Assembly (NCBI RefSeq): GCF_004362525.1
Contig: NZ_SNXS01000004.1
Span: 124,001 to 188,000 of the forward strand
Reading direction: 5' to 3'
Length of the DNA: 64,000 nt
Source of the DNA: Roseateles toxinivorans
GTDB taxonomy: Bacteria > Pseudomonadota > Gammaproteobacteria > Burkholderiales > Burkholderiaceae_C
Part shown: in pieces, positions 27,860 through 36,285 of the stretch
How positions within the stretch are numbered: position 1 is the stretch's first letter
Layout: each line of letters opens with the position of its first letter
The notes under the pieces: generated by a model
Database searches by the model: none
What the model saw: the letters and a program-made list of their open reading frames with translations, nothing else
Told to the model about the DNA's origin: nothing
Position numbers and translations under genes: made by a program

Positions 27860-29917
27860 ATGCTCGCCCATTTAGGCCTGGCCCTGCACTACGGCCTGAC
27901 GATACTGCTCAGCGCCTTTCTGCTGTTCCAGGTGCAGCCCATCATCGCCAAGATGATCTTGCCCTGGTTCGGCGGTTCGGCTTCGGTGTGGACGGCCTGC
28001 ATGCTGTTCTTCCAGATGCTCTTGCTGCTTGGCTATCTGTACTCGCACTTCGTTGTGCGCCTGCTCAGTGCGCGCCAGCAAAGCCTGTTGCATATCGCGC
28101 TGCTGGCCGTCAGCCTGCTGCTGCTGCCGATCAGCCCCAGCGCCGATTGGCGGCCCAGTGGCGGCGAGGATCCGACGCCGCGCATCCTGGCCCTGCTGAC
28201 AGTGACCATTGGCCTGCCGTACTTCGTGCTGTCCACCACGGGGCCGCTGATACAGGCCTGGTTCGCGCGCGAGAAGCCCGGCGCCGTACCCTATCGCCTG
28301 TTCGCGCTGTCGAACTTTGGCTCGCTGCTGGCCCTGCTGGCCTATCCGGTGTTGGTCGAGCCGAACCTGCCGACGCGCTGGCAGTCGGCTTGGTGGTCGG
28401 CCTTGTTCGCCGTGTTTGCGCTGCTGTGCGGGGTGCTGGCCTGGCGCGGCCGGCATGGCGGGCCGGCGGTGGAGGGGGCCACCCAGGCGGCCACTGTGGT
28501 GGCGCCGACGGCGGCTTTGCGCCTGCGTTGGATCGCCCTGGCCGCATGCCCGTCCATCCTGCTGGTGGCGGACACGAGTTTCCTGACGGCGAACATCGCC
28601 CCGATACCGCTGCTATGGGTGCTGCCGCTGGGCCTGTACCTGCTCTCCTTCATCTTCTGCTTCGAACGCAGGGGCTGGTACCGGCGCGGGCTGTTCCTGC
28701 CGCTGCTGGCCCTGGGTCTGGGCGCAATGGCGTATCTGCCGACCTTGGGCGTGTCGGCCCTGCCCATCTACCTGGCCATGGGCATCAATCTGGCAGCCTT
28801 CTTCGTGGCCTGCATGGTCTGCCACGGCGAGCTGGCTCGGCTGCATCCGCACCCGTCCCAGCTGACCGGCTACTTTCTGATGATTGCCATCGGCGGCGCC
28901 CTGGGCGGGCTGTTTGTCGGTGTCTTTGCTCCCTATGTCTTCAGCGGGAATTTCGAGCTGTCCATCGGCCTGGTGCTGACGGCGCTGGTGGTCGCCTGGG
29001 TGGTGATGGAGGGCCAGGACTTTGCCGGCGGCAGATGGCGGGTGCCGGCCTGGGTCGGCGCCGGTGCCGTCGTTCTGGGCATTGCCTATGTGAGCGTCGC
29101 CGAGCACCTGGACGACCTGAATGGCGCCCGCGTCACCGTGCGCAACTTCTACGGCACCTTGCGCGTGCTCGACGGCGGCGAGGGCCTGGACGCCAGACGC
29201 AGCCTGATGCATGGCCAGATCGTGCACGGCCGGCAGTTCCAGGCGCCGGAGCGCCAGGACTGGCCCACCGCCTATTACAGCCAGGACTCGGGCGTGGGCC
29301 GGGCGCTGTTGGCCAAGGCCTCGATGGCCGCGGGCGGACCGCTGCGCGTGGGCGTGATCGGTGTCGGCATCGGCACCCTGCTGACCTACGGCCGCCCGGG
29401 CGACAGCTTCCGGCTCTACGAGATCGACCCGCTGGTGATGCAGCTGGCTCACAGCGAGTTCACCTTCCTGAGCCGCAGCAAGGCGGCCACCGAGATCGTG
29501 ATTGCCGACGCCCGGCTGGCGCTGGAGCGCGAACCGGCGCAGCAGTTCGATGTGCTGGTGGTCGATGCGTTCTCGGGCGACGCCGTGCCCATCCACCTGC
29601 TGACTCGGGAGGCCTTTGCTTCCTACTTCCGGCACCTGAAGCCGCAGGGTGTACTGGCGGTGCATGTCACCAACCGCTTTCTGGACCTGAAGCAGGTCGT
29701 CAAGGCGGCCGCCGATCATTTTGGCTGGCAGGCGCGGATGGTCAGCACCGCTCCTGACGGTGAGCGGCTGGTCTATCGCTCGGACTGGGTGCTGGTCAGC
29801 GCCGCTCCGCAGTTCCTCGCGCAGCCGCTGCTCGCTGAGGCCGTTGCCATCGACACCAACCCCGGTTTCCGGCTCTGGAGCGATGACTACAGCAGCGTGC
29901 TGGCCGTGTTGAAGTAG
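27860..29917 (+). CDS. Fused MFS/spermidine synthase-like membrane protein
   Basis: 685 residues. The first about 400 residues form at least ten membrane helices (LSAFLLFQVQPIIAKMILPWFGGSASVWTACMLFFQ at the start, typical of this fused family). The last about 260 residues are a spermidine-synthase-like Rossmann domain with VGVIGVGIGTLLTYGRPGDSFRLYEIDPLVMQLA and FDVLVVDAFSGDAVPIHLLTREAF. The protein lacks the full aspartate set of true spermidine synthases, so the reaction is uncertain; transport or modification of a polyamine-like compound is only suggested. GAGGAG precedes the ATG at 27860. Confidence 0.9.
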   Translation: MLAHLGLALHYGLTILLSAFLLFQVQPIIAKMILPWFGGSASVWTACMLFFQMLLLLGYLYSHFVVRLLSARQQSLLHIALLAVSLLLLPISPSADWRPSGGEDPTPRILALLTVTIGLPYFVLSTTGPLIQAWFAREKPGAVPYRLFALSNFGSLLALLAYPVLVEPNLPTRWQSAWWSALFAVFALLCGVLAWRGRHGGPAVEGATQAATVVAPTAALRLRWIALAACPSILLVADTSFLTANIAPIPLLWVLPLGLYLLSFIFCFERRGWYRRGLFLPLLALGLGAMAYLPTLGVSALPIYLAMGINLAAFFVACMVCHGELARLHPHPSQLTGYFLMIAIGGALGGLFVGVFAPYVFSGNFELSIGLVLTALVVAWVVMEGQDFAGGRWRVPAWVGAGAVVLGIAYVSVAEHLDDLNGARVTVRNFYGTLRVLDGGEGLDARRSLMHGQIVHGRQFQAPERQDWPTAYYSQDSGVGRALLAKASMAAGGPLRVGVIGVGIGTLLTYGRPGDSFRLYEIDPLVMQLAHSEFTFLSRSKAATEIVIADARLALEREPAQQFDVLVVDAFSGDAVPIHLLTREAFASYFRHLKPQGVLAVHVTNRFLDLKQVVKAAADHFGWQARMVSTAPDGERLVYRSDWVLVSAAPQFLAQPLLAEAVAIDTNPGFRLWSDDYSSVLAVLK

Positions 29918-29962
29918 CCGCTGCGCGCACAGCTTGTCCTGGCTGTCGGCGACAATCGCCGG

Positions 29963-31396
29963 ATGACTTGGCAAGACTTCGTGATACTGGGCCTGATCGC
30001 CCTGCAGGTGGCAGCACTGCTGCTGTTATGGCGCAGCAGGTCTGCGGGGCAGAGCGACGAACAGGGGCAAGCACAGGCACAGGCGCTGGAGGCCCTGCAG
30101 CGCAATCTGATGAGTAGCGGCGAGCGCACCGAGCGCGAGCTGCGCGATGAGCTGACCCGCTCGGGCAGCGCCACGCGCCAGGAGCTATCGCAGACCCTGG
30201 CCAGCTTCCAGCAGACGCTGCTGAACCAGTCGGGCGACGTGGCCCGCACGCAGAACGAGCAGATCGACAGCTTCCGCGTCCAGCTCGCCAGCCTGCAGCA
30301 GGCGCTGGGCGGGCAGGCGCTGGCCGCCCGCGAGGCCCAGGATCAGGCGATGCAGCGCTTGAGCGACGCGATGCGCGAGCAGCTCAAGGCGATGTCCGCG
30401 GCGAACGAGCAGCGCCTCTCGGAGGTGCGCCACACGGTCGAGCAGCGGCTGACGGCGATCCAGCAGGACAACGAGAAGAAGCTCGAGCAGATGCGTGCCA
30501 CGGTGGACGAGAAGCTGCACGCCACGCTGGAGCAGCGCCTCGGCGAGAGCTTCAAGCAGGTGGCCGAGCGGCTGGAGCAGGTGCACAAGGGCCTGGGCGA
30601 GATGCAGACCTTGGCGCGCGACGTCGGCGCCTTGAACCGGGTGCTGACGAATGTGAAGACGCGCGGCATCTTCGGCGAGGTGCAGCTGGCCGGCCTGCTG
30701 GAGCAGGTGTTCACGCCCGAGCAGTACGCCAGCAATGTGGCGACGATTCCGGGCAGCAGTGAGCGGGTCGAGTTCGCGATCAGGCTGCCGGGCCAGCGTG
30801 ACGATGGCGCGCCGCTTTGGCTGCCCATCGACGCCAAGTTCCCGCGCGAGGACTACGAGCGCCTGCTGGAGGCCCAGGACCGTGCCGATGCGGTGGGCGT
30901 CGAGGCCTCGGCCAAGGCGATCGAGATGCGCCTGCGCATGGAAGCCAAGACCATACGCGAGAAGTACATCGCGCCGCCCCACACCACCGACTTCGGCATG
31001 CTGTTCGTGCCCACCGAGGGTCTGTATGCCGAGGCGCTGCGCCGGCCCGGCCTGGTGGAGGCCTTGCAGCGCGAGCACAAGGTCATGCTGGTCGGCCCGA
31101 CCACGCTGCTGGCCACCCTGACCAGCCTGCAGATGGGTTTTCGCACCCTCGCGCTTGAGAAACGTTCCGCCGAGGTCTGGGAGGTGCTGGGCGCCGTCAA
31201 GACCGAGTTCGGCAAGTTCGGCGATGTGTTGGCCAAGACCAAGAAGAAGCTCGACGAGGCCAGCAGCAGCATAGAGATGGCCGAGACTCGCACCCGCCAG
31301 ATGACGCGCAAGCTCAAAAGCGTCGAGGCACTGCCCGAGACCCGCGTTCAGGCCCTGCTGGGCACCACCGACACCGAGCCCGAGGCCGACGCGTGA
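29963..31396 (+). CDS. rmuC: DNA recombination protein RmuC
   Basis: 477 residues: an N-terminal membrane anchor (FVILGLIALQVAALLLLW), a long coiled coil (about residues 35-215, rich in Gln, Glu and Arg), and the RmuC nuclease-like domain with IFGEVQLAGLLEQVFTPEQYASNV, LWLPIDAKFPREDYERLLEAQD and TDFGMLFVPTEGLYAEALRRPGLVE. RmuC limits inversion between short inverted repeats in E. coli, and the domain belongs to the PD-(D/E)XK nuclease group. The stop overlaps the GTG start of the following MFS gene. Confidence 0.95.
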   Translation: MTWQDFVILGLIALQVAALLLLWRSRSAGQSDEQGQAQAQALEALQRNLMSSGERTERELRDELTRSGSATRQELSQTLASFQQTLLNQSGDVARTQNEQIDSFRVQLASLQQALGGQALAAREAQDQAMQRLSDAMREQLKAMSAANEQRLSEVRHTVEQRLTAIQQDNEKKLEQMRATVDEKLHATLEQRLGESFKQVAERLEQVHKGLGEMQTLARDVGALNRVLTNVKTRGIFGEVQLAGLLEQVFTPEQYASNVATIPGSSERVEFAIRLPGQRDDGAPLWLPIDAKFPREDYERLLEAQDRADAVGVEASAKAIEMRLRMEAKTIREKYIAPPHTTDFGMLFVPTEGLYAEALRRPGLVEALQREHKVMLVGPTTLLATLTSLQMGFRTLALEKRSAEVWEVLGAVKTEFGKFGDVLAKTKKKLDEASSSIEMAETRTRQMTRKLKSVEALPETRVQALLGTTDTEPEADA

Positions 31397-32577
31397 GCGC
31401 TACGGCGCCGGCGCCGGCGCCGAATCTGCGCGCCGCGCTGCCCTATGTGGTGGCCACGCTGATCGGCGTCCATGCCTGCATGGCGGCCACCCGCGTCACT
31501 TCCAGCCTGCTGGTGCTCAAGCAGGGCTATCCGGAATGGACGGTGGGCGTGCTGCTGAGTCTCTATGCCGTCGCGCCGCTGCTGCTGTCGATGTGGGCCG
31601 GCCGGTTGGCCGACCGCTTCGGCTTCCATCGCCCGGTCGGCTGGGGCATTGCAATGGCCGGCGTGGGCGCGCTGGCGGCCGTGGTGTCCCAGCATCTGGC
31701 CGCGCTGATCATCGCCGGCCTGCTGACCGGCGGCGCCGTCAGCGTGGCGGCCGTTGCCATCCAGCGCGAGGCCGGCCTGATGGCCAGCGACAGCGGCGAC
31801 CTGAAGCGGGTGTTCAGCTGGATGGCGCTGGGGCCGGCGATGTCGAACGCGCTGGCACCGATGGCCGCCGGCCTGCTGATCGACCATGCCAGCTATCGCT
31901 CGGCCTTTGTGCTGGCGCTGCTGTTGTGCCCCTTGGCCTGGTGGGTGGCGCTGAAGGTGCCGCGACTGCCCGAGGCAGGGCACGCCGAACCCGACTCGCA
32001 AGCCAAACCGCGCCGCGCCTGGGACCTGCTGCGTCTGCCGCATCTGCGCCGCCTGCTGATCCTGAACATCGTGTTGTCATCCTGCTGGGACGCGCACAGC
32101 TTTGTCGTGCCGGTGGTCGGCCATGCGCGGGGCCTGAGTGCCTCCAGCATCGGCCTGCTGCTGGGCTCGTTCGCGGTGGCCGCCACGGTGGTGCGCCTGG
32201 CCATCACCAAATGGGCCGATGAGCTGGACGAGGTGCTGGCCCTGCGCTCGGCCATGCTGCTGGCCACCGGGGTGCTGATGGCCTATGCCTGGCTACCGGG
32301 CACCTGGGGGCTGATGGTGGGCTCCAGCCTGCTGGGCCTGGCCCTGGGCTCGGTGCAACCAATGATTCTGGCCACCCTGCACCAGGTCACACCCCCGGAC
32401 CGGCATGGCCAGGCGCTCGGCCTGCGCATGCTGTTCACCAATGCGGCCACCATCGTCATGCCCTCGGGCTTCGGCCTCTTGGCCACCGGCACGGTGGCCG
32501 CTGCACCGATGTGGCTGATGGCCTCGCTGCTGGTGGCGGCGCAGTGGCCGGCCAGGGCACTGCGACGTCAACCGTAG
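31393..32577 (+). CDS. MFS transporter
   Basis: 394 residues with about twelve membrane helices and the MFS loop motif between helices 2 and 3, GRLADRFGFHRPVGWG near residues 67-82. The GTG start at 31393 overlaps the rmuC stop (GTGA). The transported compound is not identifiable. The stop codon TAG (32575-32577) lies inside a REP-like repeat, so the final residues could have been altered by insertion of that repeat. Confidence 0.88.
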   Translation: MSATAPAPAPNLRAALPYVVATLIGVHACMAATRVTSSLLVLKQGYPEWTVGVLLSLYAVAPLLLSMWAGRLADRFGFHRPVGWGIAMAGVGALAAVVSQHLAALIIAGLLTGGAVSVAAVAIQREAGLMASDSGDLKRVFSWMALGPAMSNALAPMAAGLLIDHASYRSAFVLALLLCPLAWWVALKVPRLPEAGHAEPDSQAKPRRAWDLLRLPHLRRLLILNIVLSSCWDAHSFVVPVVGHARGLSASSIGLLLGSFAVAATVVRLAITKWADELDEVLALRSAMLLATGVLMAYAWLPGTWGLMVGSSLLGLALGSVQPMILATLHQVTPPDRHGQALGLRMLFTNAATIVMPSGFGLLATGTVAAAPMWLMASLLVAAQWPARALRRQP

Positions 32578-32617
32578 CCCGGATGGAATCCGGGGCCCCG
32601 GATTGCATCCGGGCTAC
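32574..32617. repeat. REP-like inverted repeat pair between convergent genes
   Basis: GTAGCCCGGAT...ATCCGGGG at 32574-32595 is followed with no spacer by its inverse, CCCCGGAT...ATCCGGGCTAC, at 32596-32617. The two halves differ only near the middle of each unit. The stop codon of the MFS gene is the TAG of the left unit, and the stop codon of the convergent glutaredoxin-like gene begins at the last base of the right unit. Confidence 0.9.
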
Positions 32618-33246
32618 TAGAACCGCACCGGTGCTTGCGCGGGCACATCGGATGGCAGCTCAGGCGTGAACGCCGGCTGCGGCGCGGCCTGCTTGTTGGC
32701 CTGGCTGGGTGGCCCGCTCAGCGGCGTGGCGGCGGGCTGCTGGTAGCTCGAGGGCAACACCGACGTGCGCGGATAGCCGGCGGCGTCCAGATAGCCCTGC
32801 CAGCTGTCGGGAGAGAAGCCGCGCAGCACCTGGGCGCCTATCGCCAGCGCCGGCACCTCCAGCGCGCCGATCAGCGCCTCCAGTTGGCGCTTGTCCTCGT
32901 TGCTCAGCGCCTGCTTCTCGGCATAGGGGATGCCGCGCTGGCGCAGCAGCGCGCGGGCGTTGTCACAGGGCAGGCAGACGTCGTTGCTGGTGTACAGCGT
33001 GACCGGATAGCGCGACACCGGTTCGCGCAAGGCCAGCGGCAAGCGGGCCAGCTCAGACTCCGCGCCGCCTTGAGCGCGCAGCGGCGTGACCTTGCTGCCG
33101 TCGGCCGGTGGCCTGTCGGTGTAGGTGACCCGGCCATCGGGCGCGACGACCTTGTACTGGGCAAAGGCAAGACCTGGCACCAGCATCTGGGCGACAAGAG
33201 CCAGGGCGGCAAGACCCAGGGCGGCCAGCGAGCTGAGTTTGGACAT
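32617..33246 (-). CDS. Secreted DUF4124 / glutaredoxin-like protein
   Basis: 209 residues: a signal peptide (ALVAQMLVPGLAFAQ), a DUF4124 segment (YKVVAPDGRVTYTDRPPADGSKV, residues about 31-53), then a glutaredoxin-like domain (VTLYTSNDVCLPCDNARALLRQRGIPYAEK, about 82-111, with CLPC as the redox site; LIGALEVPALAIGAQVLRGFSPDSWQGYLDAAGY follows). The Gln/Pro-rich C-terminus looks disordered. Export with a CxxC site suggests a periplasmic thiol-disulphide role. No Dsb or cytochrome-maturation genes are nearby. This domain pairing recurs in Burkholderiales. Confidence 0.85.
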   Translation of the reverse strand: MSKLSSLAALGLAALALVAQMLVPGLAFAQYKVVAPDGRVTYTDRPPADGSKVTPLRAQGGAESELARLPLALREPVSRYPVTLYTSNDVCLPCDNARALLRQRGIPYAEKQALSNEDKRQLEALIGALEVPALAIGAQVLRGFSPDSWQGYLDAAGYPRTSVLPSSYQQPAATPLSGPPSQANKQAAPQPAFTPELPSDVPAQAPVRF

Positions 33247-33329
33247 GGGCGTACTCCGAAGCAGCGGCCCCGACCGACGGACGGGGCGCGCAAGGCCCTA
33301 TTGTCGCCTGAGGTGCTGCGGCGCGCTGC

Positions 33330-34253
33330 TTAGAACCAGGGTGCCAGCCGGTCCACATAGCCGGCCGGCAGCAGGTGGCCGCCGGCAAAGCGCAGATGCT
33401 GCTTGTCCTGGCCGGGAATGGCCTCGAACAGGGCCGCGTTGTCGGCCCGGGCTGAGTGTTCGTCGTCGTCCGCACTGAGCAGCCAGACCTTCTTGCCCGC
33501 CAGCCCGGCGAGCAGATTGCGTGGCGCAGCGGCAGCCACCTTGTTGTCCAGATGCGGCGGCACGATGGCTAGCACCGCCATCACCCGTGGGTCCAGGCCG
33601 CCGATCAGCAGGGCCATCTGGGCGCCCATGCTGTAGCCGGCGACGCGGATCTGGCCGGCATCCAGCTGGGGCTGGGTCTGCACCCAGTCCAGCAGCAGCC
33701 GGTAGTCGCGCACCGTGTCGATGATCATCTGCTCATAGGGATCGCGCTTGCCCCAGTAGTGAAGGTCCTGCATCAGGTCTTGCAGGGGGTACTCCGGATT
33801 CTTGCGCGCGCCATGGTTGCGCGCATCCAGGGCCAGCACCGCATAGCCCCGCTGCAGGGCCAGCGCGGTGATGCGGTGGGTATGCTCCACGGTTGGCCGC
33901 TGCTTGAACTCGCCCTGCCACCAGCGCACATGGCTGCGGCCCATGCCGTGCAGACCGACCAGCAGCGGAAATGGGCGCTGTGCGGTGGCCGGATCGCCGG
34001 GATAGACGATGCGGCCCTCGACCTCGCTGCCATCGAAGCTCTTGAATCGCAGGACCTGGGCATGGCCGGGCTCCGCGGTCTGCTGCATGGCCAGGCCTGC
34101 GGCCGTCGCGCTGTAGGCATAGCGGGCCCGCAGCGCTTCGTCGGTGATCGTGTACGGCTTGAGGCCGAACAGGGCCCACCAGAGTGCGGCGGCCACTGCG
34201 GCCAGACCCAGCAGGCTGGCCATGATCTTGATTGCTTTCCTTGCTGTCGTCAT
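33330..34253 (-). CDS. Membrane-anchored alpha/beta hydrolase
   Basis: 307 residues. One N-terminal membrane helix (IMASLLGLAAVAAALWWALFGL) is followed by an alpha/beta-hydrolase domain with oxyanion region LVGLHGMGRSHVRWW, LALDARNHGARKNPEYP, the nucleophile Ser in VAGYSMGAQMALL, Asp in LLSADDDEHSA and a late His in FAGGHLLPAGY. The dienelactone hydrolase/peptidase S9-like group is the best fit. It is probably periplasmic-facing. The substrate is unknown. It lies 56 bases downstream of the histidine kinase gene on the same strand. Confidence 0.83.
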   Translation of the reverse strand: MTTARKAIKIMASLLGLAAVAAALWWALFGLKPYTITDEALRARYAYSATAAGLAMQQTAEPGHAQVLRFKSFDGSEVEGRIVYPGDPATAQRPFPLLVGLHGMGRSHVRWWQGEFKQRPTVEHTHRITALALQRGYAVLALDARNHGARKNPEYPLQDLMQDLHYWGKRDPYEQMIIDTVRDYRLLLDWVQTQPQLDAGQIRVAGYSMGAQMALLIGGLDPRVMAVLAIVPPHLDNKVAAAAPRNLLAGLAGKKVWLLSADDDEHSARADNAALFEAIPGQDKQHLRFAGGHLLPAGYVDRLAPWF

Positions 34254-34309
34254 TGCTTGATCGAGGCCCGTATGGGGCGGTCGATGGCGGCAGACTAGGG
34301 CTCAGGACG

Positions 34310-35593
34310 TCAAGAAGATGTGAGGGCAGGGTCCTGGCGCAGGCTGACGCAGGTGCAGCCCTGCTGATGGCTCAGCTGCAGCTGCAGGCCGTGGCGCTCG
34401 GCCAGCCGGCGCACGATGGACAGGCCCAGCCCCAGACCGGCGCTGGCCTCGCCCTTGATGCCAGCGAGTCGTCCGGCCGCGTCATCCGCCAGCAGGGCCA
34501 GGGGCGGCTGCGGGCTGGGGTTGCAAAAGCGCATCGCCTGATCGTCGGCCGTGATGCTGATCGTTCCGCCCTGGCCATGGGCCAGGGCATTGGCCAGCAG
34601 ATTGCTGACCAGCAGCCGGGTCAATGCCGGCGGCCAGTCGCGGCTCAAGCCCGGGTGCACGTCGAGGTTCAGCGTGATCTGCTGTTCGTCCAGCAGCGGC
34701 GCAAGGGCCAGTACCGCCTGTTCGATCTGCGGCAGCAGCGGGCGTTGCGGATGGGTCTGGGCAGGCTGCTGCCGCGCCAGCGCCAAGAGCAGCTCGACCG
34801 TCTGCTGCAACTGCCAGATCGCGGCGCGCATCGAGGCAATCTCGGGCTGGGCCGCTGTGCCGACCAGCGATTGCAGCCGCTCGCAGCCGAGGCTCAGCAC
34901 GGCCAGCGGCGTGCGCAGCTCGTGGCTGGCGTCGCGGGTGAAGGCCTGTTCGCGTTCGATGAAGGCGGCCACACGCTGGTTCAGGCCGTCCAGATGGCGG
35001 GCCAATTGGCCGATCTCGTCATGGCTGTAGTGCCGGGCCAGATCGGTGGGCAGTTGCTCCGGCTGGCTGCCTGCCACCTGGGCGGCGAGGCGCGCCAGTG
35101 GGGCACTGCTGCGCCGCGCCAGCCACCAACCCAGCACCAGTGCCAGCAGGCTCAGCCCGCCGCCCCACAGGGCCAGCCAGCGCAGCAGCTGCTCACGCAT
35201 GGGCCGCACCACCAGTTGGGCGCTCACCTCGGCGACGAGGCGGCTGCCGTGCTGGTCCAGCGCCAGCAGGTGGTAGTGGCGGCCTTCGCTGCCGCTGAGC
35301 TCGCGGGACTGCGGCCGTTGCTCAAGGGCCAGCCGCAAGTCATCGGGCAGGGCCTGGGCTGGTCGGTAGAGCTGGATGAAGGTCTGGGCGGGCGTGGTCC
35401 AGTCGCCACGGGCCTTGAGATGGGCCCGCTGGCGCTGTGCCTCCTGCGCCAGCGCGGAGTTGAAAAACTCGTCCTCCACCGAGTAGACGAAGGCCATGGC
35501 GAACAGGCCGAACAACGTGCTGATCAGCAGGGTGTAGCCAGCAAACGCCAGCATCAGCCGGCGCTGCAGGCGCGGGCGGTAGGGCGCTGTCAT
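34310..35593 (-). CDS. Two-component sensor histidine kinase (QseC/PhoQ-like class)
   Basis: 427 residues: two membrane helices (about 15-38 and 148-170) enclosing a periplasmic sensor of about 110 residues, a short HAMP-like linker, HisKA with DASHELRTPLAVLSLGCERL, N-box NLLANALAHG and G-box ASAGLGLGLSIVRRLAERHG. The ATG overlaps the stop of the response-regulator gene (ATGA), so the two form one unit. The signal is not identifiable. The ATP-binding D-box is weakly conserved (RFCNPSPQPP), but the glycine box is intact. Confidence 0.9.
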   Translation of the reverse strand: MTAPYRPRLQRRLMLAFAGYTLLISTLFGLFAMAFVYSVEDEFFNSALAQEAQRQRAHLKARGDWTTPAQTFIQLYRPAQALPDDLRLALEQRPQSRELSGSEGRHYHLLALDQHGSRLVAEVSAQLVVRPMREQLLRWLALWGGGLSLLALVLGWWLARRSSAPLARLAAQVAGSQPEQLPTDLARHYSHDEIGQLARHLDGLNQRVAAFIEREQAFTRDASHELRTPLAVLSLGCERLQSLVGTAAQPEIASMRAAIWQLQQTVELLLALARQQPAQTHPQRPLLPQIEQAVLALAPLLDEQQITLNLDVHPGLSRDWPPALTRLLVSNLLANALAHGQGGTISITADDQAMRFCNPSPQPPLALLADDAAGRLAGIKGEASAGLGLGLSIVRRLAERHGLQLQLSHQQGCTCVSLRQDPALTSS

Positions 35594-36276
35594 TCCGGCA
35601 CGTCCAGGCGCAGGCCGACGCTGTGCACGGTCTTGATCAGCTGCTGGGCCGGGCCCAGGGCCTGGCGCAGCGTGTAGAGATGGCTGCGCAGGGCGTCGGA
35701 CTCGGGAGGCTCGTCGGCCCACAGCGCCTGCTGCAGCTCGCTGCGGCTGACGGTGCGCGGCCAGGCCTCGGCAAGGGCCAGCAGCAGGCGGTAGGCCTGG
35801 GGCGGCATGAGCAATACCTGACCCTCGTTGAGGACCTGACCGCTGCGCCGGTCGATGTGCAGCGGGCCGCGCTGCAGCACCGGGCTGCGGCCCAACTCGC
35901 CGCGGCGGGCCAGGGCCTGGCAGCGCCACAGCAGCTCCTCACCTGCAAAGGGCTTGAGCAGATAGTCGTCGGCGCCGGCTGCGAAGCCCTGGCCCTTGTC
36001 TGCCAGACTGTCACGAGCGGTGAGCATCAGCACCGGGATATGGCGGTCGGCCCGCGCGCGCAACTGCCGGCACAGCTGCAGGCCGTCCAGGCCGGGCAGG
36101 CCCAGGTCCAGCAGCAGCACATCGGGCGGCTGCTGCAGCGCCAGTTGCAGGCCCAGGCGGCCATCGCTGGCCTCCTCGACCTGCCAATTCGCACCCTGCA
36201 GCAGGGCGACGATCTGGGCTCGCAGCGGGCCGTGGTCTTCGACGACCAGGATGCGCTGGGCCGGTGTGCTGCTCAT
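35590..36276 (-). CDS. OmpR-family response regulator
   Basis: 228 residues: a receiver domain (VEDHGPLRAQIVAL at the start, phosphoacceptor Asp in LLLDLGLPGLDG, Thr/Ala in LTARD, Lys in LLKPF) and a winged-helix DNA-binding domain (LLMPPQAYRLLLALAEAWPRTVSRSELQQALWADEPPESDALRSHLYTLRQAL). It is a transcription factor activated by the kinase encoded immediately downstream. The start is nine bases after the stop of the DJ-1-like gene, so all three genes probably share a transcript and the DJ-1-like protein may be linked to the same stress. Confidence 0.92.
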   Translation of the reverse strand: MSSTPAQRILVVEDHGPLRAQIVALLQGANWQVEEASDGRLGLQLALQQPPDVLLLDLGLPGLDGLQLCRQLRARADRHIPVLMLTARDSLADKGQGFAAGADDYLLKPFAGEELLWRCQALARRGELGRSPVLQRGPLHIDRRSGQVLNEGQVLLMPPQAYRLLLALAEAWPRTVSRSELQQALWADEPPESDALRSHLYTLRQALGPAQQLIKTVHSVGLRLDVPE

Positions 36277-36285
36277 GGTCGGACG

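Noticed and set aside
28613-29974. A 453-codon frame antisense to the MFS/spermidine synthase gene
   Set aside because: It has no domain and opposes a clear membrane-enzyme fusion.
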